DNA of 64,000 bases from an uncultured Flavobacterium sp. GTDB taxonomy: Bacteria > Bacteroidota > Bacteroidia > Flavobacteriales > Flavobacteriaceae. The DNA is taken from contig CAJXSU010000002.1 in the NCBI GenBank assembly GCA_913061465.1, positions 62,001-126,000 of the forward strand. The letters are read 5' to 3'. The translations under genes and the position numbers were made by a program. Shown piece by piece: positions 57,706 to 64,000 of this stretch. Below the pieces are notes generated by a model, which saw nothing but the letters and a program-made list of their open reading frames with translations, was not told the origin of the DNA and did not search any database. Each line of letters opens with the position of its first letter. The first letter of the stretch is position 1.

Positions 57706-57834
57706 AAATTTTTTATAAACAATTAAGATATAAATATAACTTTTTTTGTGAGTAGAGATATTATGATATATAAATTATCCTCAAATTTTATAGATTTATC
57801 CTCAAAAATAATAGTTAATGATTTTTATGAAATT

Positions 57835-57842
57835 TAACTTTG
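57835..57842 (+). promoter_or_regulatory. Putative -7 element of the sulfatase-GH10 operon (TAACTTTG)
   Basis: TAACTTTG fits TAnnTTTG and is 59 bp upstream of the chosen ATG at 57902. It lies inside the extra N-terminal coding stretch that an ATG at 57818 would imply, and so supports the later start. No clear -33 TTTG is seen. Confidence 0.45.
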
Positions 57843-57901
57843 ATGTGGAAGTTTTTGCTCTTAATTTTTCATACAATCTTCCACAAAACAAAAATATTTT
57901 T

Positions 57902-60745
57902 ATGAAAAAATACTTATTTTTATTTTTATTTTTTTTGGGCATCATCAAAATTCAGGCACAAGAAACGTCAAAACCTAATATCTTATTTATCGCTATTGAC
58001 GATTTAAAACCAACTATAGGAAGCTATGGTGATCAATTTGCAATAACACCAAATATTGATGCTATAGCTAAAAATGGAACAACATTTTTAAATAATCACA
58101 CGCAACAAGCAGTCTGTGGACCCTCTAGAGCAAGTTTACTTAGTGGAAAAAGACCAGATTACACTAAGGTTTGGGATTTAAAAACAAAGATGCGTGATAA
58201 AAATCCAGATATTTTAACCATTCCTCAATATTTTAAGCAAAATGGATATGAAACCATTGGTGTTGGGAAAATTTATGACCCAAGATGTGTTGATAATGAC
58301 AGAGACAAACCCTCATGGAGTATCCCTCATATTAAAGAAGGAAATCTTGAATATCCTAGCGGATATTACCAACCTGCATTAGGATTTTATCAAAATGAAA
58401 AAAACTTAACGGTAATTAAAGGCATAAAAAATAAAGCAATAGCAAATAACATAGACAAGAAAAAAATTAATAAATACATTAGAGATCGTTTTAAACCACC
58501 TTATGAAATAGGAGATGTGCCTGATGGAGCCTATATTGATGGTGCAATCGCTAATAAGAGTATACAGATATTAGATGAAATAAACACTTCTAAACCATTC
58601 TTTCTGGCAGTAGGTTTTAAACGACCTCATTTACCTTTTGTAGCTCCAAGAAAGTATTGGGAACTATATGATGAGAATAAAATTGAAATAGCTCCTTATC
58701 AAAAAAAATCAAAAAATGCAGTTGATATTGCCTATCATAAAGCAGGTGAAATGCAGAGCTATAAAACCCCAGAAATAATCTATAAATTAAATAAAGATGG
58801 TTTACTAGAATTAGATGAAAAGCTTCAAAAAAAACTAATTCATGGCTATTATGCCGCCACTAGTTATATTGATGCCCAAATAGGTAAAATCAACGAAAAG
58901 TTAAAAGAAAAAGGATTAGATAAAAATACTATTATTGTGATTTGGGGTGATCACGGATGGCACCTTGGAGACCACAGCCTATGGAACAAGCATTCTAATT
59001 TTGAACAAGCAACACGTTCACCATTAATTATTTATGATCCAAGAATAAATAAAGGATATAAAATAAATACCCCTACAGAATTTGTAGATTTATTTCCAAC
59101 ATTAAGTGATTTAGCAAATTTAAATATTCCTAAGAACCTAGATGGCCTGAGTCTCAAAGGACAACTAAATGGAGAAGTAACTACTAAAAAAATATATGCA
59201 GTAAGTCAATTCCCAAGAGGAAATAAAATGGGGTATAGTTTTAGAACTAATGATTACAGATATACGGTTTGGATTAAAAATAAAAAAAGTTTCGAGCCCA
59301 TCTTCAAGGAAGATATCCACGCAGAAGAATTGTATGATTACAATAAAGACCCGTTAGAAACCGAAAACAAAATTAGTAATGAAAGTTATCAGAAAGTAAA
59401 AGCAACTTTTCAATTATTAGCCGCTCGTTATTTTAATGACCATGTTGTAAAATCTACAACAGACACTAAAAAAGTTGATGTAATTAAATATCAAAATACA
59501 AATAAACGAGCACAGCGCATTTCAGAATTTATAACTAGAGAAATGAAGTTGACTGATGAAAGAAGTCAACTTTTATTAGAAACTTTATCCGAAAAATACA
59601 ACGATAATACATCAAAAATTAAAGGGAAAGACCTTTCTCAAGAAGAAAAAAGAAAGATATATAAAGCTACATTTTTAAAAACAAAAAATAAACTTTTAAC
59701 AAAATTCTCAAAAAGTGAGTTTGCTCAAATTAATAAATTAGAAAAAAACAAAAATTCATCTACTTTATTAATTGGCGCAACTTTAAATCATAATGAGTTG
59801 AATACCATTAAACAAAAACTTTTCTTAAAAGACTTCAACTATCTAACACCCGCTAATGCAGCTAAACAATCAAGAGTTCATCCAAAACCAAATGAATGGG
59901 ATTGGAAACGAATAGATGATTTTATCGAATTTTCTAAAAAACATAATATAAAGGTTCGTTTACACGGTCCTGTATCACCTCAAGCTTCAAAATGGGCGAA
60001 GCAAGATCACAGAACATCACAAGAATTAGAAGATATAATGATTGAATTTACTACAGCCTTTGCTAAAAAATTTAACGATGAACCAACAGTAAAATGGATG
60101 GATGTTGTAAATGAAACCATACTCCCAAGCGGAAAGTGGTTTGGCCCAAAAGAAGGAACTAATAAGTGGGAAAATCCATGGTTAAAAATAGGTTTAGATG
60201 AAAATGAATTTCCAATATATATCTTAAAATCCTTTGAAATTGCAACTAAATATGCTAAAAACATAAAATTAGTGTACAATCAGAATGCAGGTATGCAGTC
60301 AAAATTATGGGAAAAACTAAAGAAAACAATTCTTTATATAAGGTCTAAGGGCTATCGTGTAGATGGGATTGGTTGGCAAGCTCATATTGGATTGAGTTCT
60401 TCTACTAAAGCACTTGTTGAAAATACCGACAGAGAGCTCAAGAAGCTTTCTAACTTAATTGATTGGGCTCACCAAAATAATTTGGAATTTCACGTAACAG
60501 AGTTAGATTATTTTATTGATGACAATAATAAATTGGCTGAAGGTCGAGAAAAACAAGCAAATTTTTACAAAAAACTTATTGAGGTTTTAAAGAAAAAAAC
60601 AACATCAGGAGTTGTTACTCTGAACCTATGGGATCTTGGAGTACGAACAAAAAAAGGGAAACAAGGAGCTTTTCAGTCTATTTATGATCTTGACTTTAAT
60701 CCTACACCTGCCTATGAAATTATTAAAAAAGCAATACAAAACTGA
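57902..60745 (+). CDS. Sulfatase-GH10 xylanase fusion protein
   Basis: A 947-residue two-enzyme protein. A signal peptide (1-20, ending IQAQ) is followed by an iduronate-2-sulfatase-like S1 domain (about 22-520; IDDLKPTIGSYGD, formylglycine site C72 in CGPSRASLLSG, WGDHGWHLGDHSLWNKHS). Next is a charged helical linker (about 535-615) that resembles Spy/LTxxQ-type coiled domains. A GH10 domain (about 619-947) follows, with acid/base E738 in VVNETI, GIGWQAHIG and nucleophile E867 in VTELDY. The GH10 part is divergent: the usual GHxLVWHSQ is LHGPVSPQ. The start is at 57902, because the preceding 28 codons from 57818 precede a typical signal peptide and overlap a promoter element. Removal of sulfate and backbone cleavage are probably coupled. 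Confidence 0.93.
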   Translation: MKKYLFLFLFFLGIIKIQAQETSKPNILFIAIDDLKPTIGSYGDQFAITPNIDAIAKNGTTFLNNHTQQAVCGPSRASLLSGKRPDYTKVWDLKTKMRDKNPDILTIPQYFKQNGYETIGVGKIYDPRCVDNDRDKPSWSIPHIKEGNLEYPSGYYQPALGFYQNEKNLTVIKGIKNKAIANNIDKKKINKYIRDRFKPPYEIGDVPDGAYIDGAIANKSIQILDEINTSKPFFLAVGFKRPHLPFVAPRKYWELYDENKIEIAPYQKKSKNAVDIAYHKAGEMQSYKTPEIIYKLNKDGLLELDEKLQKKLIHGYYAATSYIDAQIGKINEKLKEKGLDKNTIIVIWGDHGWHLGDHSLWNKHSNFEQATRSPLIIYDPRINKGYKINTPTEFVDLFPTLSDLANLNIPKNLDGLSLKGQLNGEVTTKKIYAVSQFPRGNKMGYSFRTNDYRYTVWIKNKKSFEPIFKEDIHAEELYDYNKDPLETENKISNESYQKVKATFQLLAARYFNDHVVKSTTDTKKVDVIKYQNTNKRAQRISEFITREMKLTDERSQLLLETLSEKYNDNTSKIKGKDLSQEEKRKIYKATFLKTKNKLLTKFSKSEFAQINKLEKNKNSSTLLIGATLNHNELNTIKQKLFLKDFNYLTPANAAKQSRVHPKPNEWDWKRIDDFIEFSKKHNIKVRLHGPVSPQASKWAKQDHRTSQELEDIMIEFTTAFAKKFNDEPTVKWMDVVNETILPSGKWFGPKEGTNKWENPWLKIGLDENEFPIYILKSFEIATKYAKNIKLVYNQNAGMQSKLWEKLKKTILYIRSKGYRVDGIGWQAHIGLSSSTKALVENTDRELKKLSNLIDWAHQNNLEFHVTELDYFIDDNNKLAEGREKQANFYKKLIEVLKKKTTSGVVTLNLWDLGVRTKKGKQGAFQSIYDLDFNPTPAYEIIKKAIQN

Positions 60746-60753
60746 AATTTATA

Positions 60754-63093
60754 ATGAACTTAAATAGCATAACAACACCTATTTTATTTTTTTGTTTAAC
60801 AATGGTATTCACCTCATGTGAAAGAGATAAAAAAATAAATAATCCTAAATACTTAAACCCAATACTATCAATTGAAAAGAGAGTTGCTGATTTAATGCAA
60901 AGAATGACATTAGAGGATAAAGTTTCTCAAATGAACCAGTTTGTTGGCTTAGAACATATGCGATCTGGGAATCCAAACGACGACAAAGCCAATAACGATG
61001 CACAAGGTTTTTATAAAGACTTGTCAATTAATGATGTAACTAAGTTAACAATTGAAGGAAAAATAGGTTCTTTTTTACACGTTTTAACCGCCAAAGAAGC
61101 TAATTATTTGCAAGAATTAGCGTTAAAATCACCATTAAAAATTCCACTATTAATTGGGATAGATGCAATACATGGTAATGCTTTAGTTTCAGGAACTACC
61201 GTATACCCCTCACCTATTGGTTTAGCATCTACTTGGGATGACAGTTTTTTATATTCTGTAGGAAAACAAACTGCTAAAGAGATGCGAGCTACGGGAAGTC
61301 ATTGGGCATTTACTCCAAATATTGATATTTTAAGAGACCCTAGATGGGGTCGTGTAGGAGAAACTTTAGGAGAAGATCCTTTTATGGTTGGTAATATGGG
61401 TGCTTCTATGATAAATGGATTTCAACAAGGTGATTTTACAGGAACACAAAAAGTAATTGCATGTGCAAAACACTTAATTGGTGGTGGTGAATCTATCAAT
61501 GGATTAAATGCAGCTCCTGCCGATATTTCTTTACGAACGCTTAGAGAAGTTCATTTACCTCCTTATAAAAAGGCAATAGATGCTGGTGTATATTCTATCA
61601 TGGCTGCACATAACGAATTAAACGGTGTTCCGTGTCATATGAACAAATGGTTAATGACAGATATACTAAGGGATGAATTTGGTTTTAATGGTTTTTATGT
61701 AAGTGATTGGTTAGATATTGAGCGTATAAACACGTTACACCATACTGCCAACGATATGAAAGAAGCTTCCTATTTATCTGTTGATGCTGGAATGGATATG
61801 CATATGCATGGTCCAAAATTTACAGAGGCAATTATTGCTTCTGTTGAGGAAGGTAAGCTTTCAATAAATCGTGTAAATGATGCATGTCGTAAAATTTTAA
61901 CAGCGAAATTTAAACTAGGATTATTTGAAAATAGATTTGTTGATTTAGAGAAAAAAGAAGAGCTAATTTTTACGGAAGAACATAAAGCTACCGCTCTAGA
62001 ATCTGCAAGAAAAGGGATTGTATTACTTAAAAATAATGGAATATTACCCCTGCAAAAAACTACCTCAAAAAAGAACATATTTGTAACAGGCCCAAATGCA
62101 AATAACCAATCTATTTTAGGGGATTGGCACGCGGCTCAACCTGAAGAAAATGTTACAACTATTTATGAAGGAATTAAAGCGTTGGGGGAAACCAAAGGGT
62201 ACTCCGTAAACTATTTTAATTCAGGGGAAAATATTAGAAAAATTAAAGATTCTAAAATTAAAGAAGCTACTAAGAGAGCAAAAAATGCAGACATTGCTAT
62301 TGTTGTCGTAGGAGATAATTCTATGCGTTACAAATGGAAAGATAAAACAGCTGGTGAAAATATGGCTAGAGCATCTTTAGATTTATTTGGAAAGCAATTA
62401 GATTTGATTCAAGCAATTGAAAAAACGGGAACACCAGTCATTATTGTTTTGGTAAATGGGAAACCCATTTCAGAACCTTGGCTTCAAAAAAATATTCCAG
62501 CTATTATAGAATCTTGGGAACCAGGTAATTTAGGAGGTCAAGCGGTCGCAGAAATAGTATTCGGAGATATAAATCCAAGTGGTAAATTACCTCTAACTGT
62601 TGCAAGGAGTGTTGGTCAATTAAGAATGATTTACAATCACAAACCCTCCGCTTATTTTCACAAATATGCCGATGTGAAAAAAACTCCTCTATACCCATTT
62701 GGATATGGCTTAAGTTATACTAATTATAAATATAGTAAGCCTTTATTATCAAATACCACTCTAAATGCAGAGGATAAGATAATAGTTACCACAGAAATCA
62801 CAAATACGGGTGAAGTTGATGGTGAGGAGATTGCACAACTTTACATTAGAGATAATGTAAGTAGTGTAACTAGACCTGTAAAAGAATTAAAGGGATACCA
62901 ACGAGTTTTTCTGAAAGCAGGAGAAACAAAAAAAATAAAATTTACAATAAACTCAGAAAGTTTAGCCTTTTATGACATAAACATGAATTATGTTGTAGAA
63001 CCGGGAACTTTTACCATCATGACTGGTTCTTCTTCAAATGATAAAGATTTAAAAAAGATAATTTTATCAATTAATAAAAAAATTAAATTATAA
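60754..63093 (+). CDS. GH3 glycoside hydrolase lipoprotein, probable beta-xylosidase
   Basis: A 779-residue lipoprotein (Cys22 in FTSC). A GH3 TIM-barrel domain (about 35-390; nucleophile D318 in FYVSDWLDI; GIDAIHGNA, DPRWGRVGETLGEDP, KHLIGGG) is followed by the alpha/beta sandwich domain (about 420-640) and a fibronectin-III-like domain (about 690-765). The SDW motif is shared by GH3 beta-glucosidases and beta-xylosidases. The context favours xylosidase activity in the periplasm. It lies 8 bp after the fusion gene and 0 bp before the next sulfatase. Confidence 0.95.
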   Translation: MNLNSITTPILFFCLTMVFTSCERDKKINNPKYLNPILSIEKRVADLMQRMTLEDKVSQMNQFVGLEHMRSGNPNDDKANNDAQGFYKDLSINDVTKLTIEGKIGSFLHVLTAKEANYLQELALKSPLKIPLLIGIDAIHGNALVSGTTVYPSPIGLASTWDDSFLYSVGKQTAKEMRATGSHWAFTPNIDILRDPRWGRVGETLGEDPFMVGNMGASMINGFQQGDFTGTQKVIACAKHLIGGGESINGLNAAPADISLRTLREVHLPPYKKAIDAGVYSIMAAHNELNGVPCHMNKWLMTDILRDEFGFNGFYVSDWLDIERINTLHHTANDMKEASYLSVDAGMDMHMHGPKFTEAIIASVEEGKLSINRVNDACRKILTAKFKLGLFENRFVDLEKKEELIFTEEHKATALESARKGIVLLKNNGILPLQKTTSKKNIFVTGPNANNQSILGDWHAAQPEENVTTIYEGIKALGETKGYSVNYFNSGENIRKIKDSKIKEATKRAKNADIAIVVVGDNSMRYKWKDKTAGENMARASLDLFGKQLDLIQAIEKTGTPVIIVLVNGKPISEPWLQKNIPAIIESWEPGNLGGQAVAEIVFGDINPSGKLPLTVARSVGQLRMIYNHKPSAYFHKYADVKKTPLYPFGYGLSYTNYKYSKPLLSNTTLNAEDKIIVTTEITNTGEVDGEEIAQLYIRDNVSSVTRPVKELKGYQRVFLKAGETKKIKFTINSESLAFYDINMNYVVEPGTFTIMTGSSSNDKDLKKIILSINKKIKL

Positions 63094-64000
63094 ATGAAAT
63101 CTCATAAACTCATCGTATTAAGTCTTGTTTTGGTTTTTTTAAGTTTTAAAACAACTAGAGAAAATGAAGAGAAATATTCTGCTTCAAAAAAGAAAAATAT
63201 TCTCTTTATTATGATAGATGATCTACGTCCAGAACTTAATATTTATGGAGAAAATAAAATCATAAGTCCAAATATCGATGCATTAGCTAAATCTGGAGTA
63301 GTTTTTAATAGAGCTTATAGTAATGTTCCTGTTTGTGGTGCTTCAAGAGCTAGTTTGCTTACCGGAATTAGACCTACTTCAAAACGTTTTTTGAGATATA
63401 ATGCTAGCATCAAAAAAGAAACTCCAAATGCATTAAACTTAGTTAAACATTTAAAAAATGAGGGCTATACAACGATAAGTAACAATAAAATTACACATTT
63501 AAAATACGATATTGAAGAATGGGATGAAGAATGGTACCCATCTTCAAAAAAATGGAGAAATTATATCACTGAAGAAAATATATTATTAGAAAATAATGGC
63601 AAACACGGGTACGCTTATGAAAGTCCAGATGTAGATGATGATGCCTACAATGATGGTGAAACAGCAAATAAGTCAGTTCAAGATTTAAAAAATTTGAAAG
63701 CAACTGGAAAACCGTTTTTTCTGGCCGTTGGATTTGTAAAACCTCATTTACCTTTTAATGCGCCAAAAAAATATTGGGATTTATACGATTCTAAAAAGAT
63801 TGAGCTTCCTAAAAACAACCAATTTCAAGCTAATGTACCAAATAGAGCAAGACATTTATGGGGAGAATTACGATACTATAAAGACATTCCTAAAAAAGGA
63901 CAGGTATCTAATGAAATGGCAAAAAAGTTAATTCATGGCTATTATGCATCCGTAAGTTATGTTGATGCACAGGTGGGAAAACTCATCAAAGGATTGGACG
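63094..64000 (+). CDS. Cys-type family S1 sulfatase (CGASR), 3' end outside window
   Basis: An ATG directly after the GH3 stop opens a frame that runs to the end of the window (302 codons seen). After a signal peptide (about 1-20) come ILFIMIDDLRPELNIYGE, formylglycine site C81 in CGASRASLLTG, VKPHLPFNAPKKYWDLYD and LIHGYYASVSYVDAQVG, all of the iduronate-2-sulfatase-like branch (probably S1_7). It is a paralogue of the sulfatase at 36131 and of the fused sulfatase domain. The remaining metal motif (SDHG) should lie just past the window edge. Confidence 0.92.
   Translation, partial: MKSHKLIVLSLVLVFLSFKTTRENEEKYSASKKKNILFIMIDDLRPELNIYGENKIISPNIDALAKSGVVFNRAYSNVPVCGASRASLLTGIRPTSKRFLRYNASIKKETPNALNLVKHLKNEGYTTISNNKITHLKYDIEEWDEEWYPSSKKWRNYITEENILLENNGKHGYAYESPDVDDDAYNDGETANKSVQDLKNLKATGKPFFLAVGFVKPHLPFNAPKKYWDLYDSKKIELPKNNQFQANVPNRARHLWGELRYYKDIPKKGQVSNEMAKKLIHGYYASVSYVDAQVGKLIKGLD

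Noticed and set aside
57818-57901. ATG 57818 as start of the sulfatase-GH10 gene
   Set aside because: It places 28 residues before a normal signal peptide and overlaps a -7 promoter element.
1-64000. CRISPR arrays, tRNA or rRNA genes, insertion sequences
   Set aside because: Looked for but no repeat-spacer pattern, tRNA-like cloverleaf, rRNA sequence or transposase was recognised.

Overview
The window comes from a marine Bacteroidota, almost certainly a member of the Flavobacteriaceae. The evidence is low G+C, a SusC/SusD pair, a hybrid two-component regulator, type IX secretion (T9SS) C-terminal sorting domains, Bacteroidota-type promoters (TAnnTTTG) and many Cys-type sulfatases of the kind used on algal polysaccharides. 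No tRNA, rRNA, CRISPR array or insertion sequence was recognised.

Region 1 (1-17150) is ordinary chromosome. It holds the end of a putative outer-membrane porin, an NhaC antiporter, a YdjM-type membrane hydrolase, a methionine gamma-lyase-like enzyme divergent from an Lrp/AsnC regulator, YceI followed by a 30-residue CDGSH iron-sulfur miniprotein, dtd-rsgA, and a four-gene aromatic amino acid operon (prephenate dehydratase, aminotransferase, prephenate dehydrogenase, DAHP synthase/chorismate mutase). That operon is preceded by a complete apparent attenuator: a promoter, a 20-codon leader peptide in which half the residues are aromatic, a possible antiterminator and a terminator hairpin with a U10 tract. 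A DUF3857 protein, a DUF2237 protein and an FAD-dependent oxidoreductase follow.

Region 2 (17151-21580) is a minus-strand operon of three secreted proteins, one of the DUF6175 family and two unrecognised. Its upstream region carries three GGGGTA repeats and a G8 tract.

Region 3 (21581 to the window end) is a large polysaccharide utilisation locus (PUL) for xylan, most likely sulfated xylan. A hybrid two-component sensor/regulator is followed by a divergent operon: SusC, SusD, GH30 with a carbohydrate-binding-like module, three sulfatases, a beta-helix protein, GH10 xylanase, a GPH-type symporter, a cytoplasmic GH43 and a second large beta-helix protein. Facing it is a xylose catabolic operon (xylulokinase, xylose isomerase, SSS symporter, CE1-like esterase, aldose 1-epimerase). 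A second minus-strand operon carries a lipoprotein formylglycine-generating enzyme (FGE), DUF1800 and DUF1501. Divergent from it are a sulfatase-GH10 fusion, a GH3 lipoprotein and a further sulfatase cut by the window end.

The inferred flow is as follows. Secreted or surface GH30, GH10 and beta-helix proteins cut the polymer. SusCD imports oligosaccharides into the periplasm, where sulfatases activated by the locus's own FGE desulfate them and GH3 trims them. GPH and SSS symporters carry xylosides and xylose into the cytoplasm for GH43, XylA and XylB. The most novel items are the sulfatase-GH10 fusion, the paired beta-helix proteins, the PUL-embedded FGE/DUF1800/DUF1501 operon and the aromatic leader-peptide attenuator.
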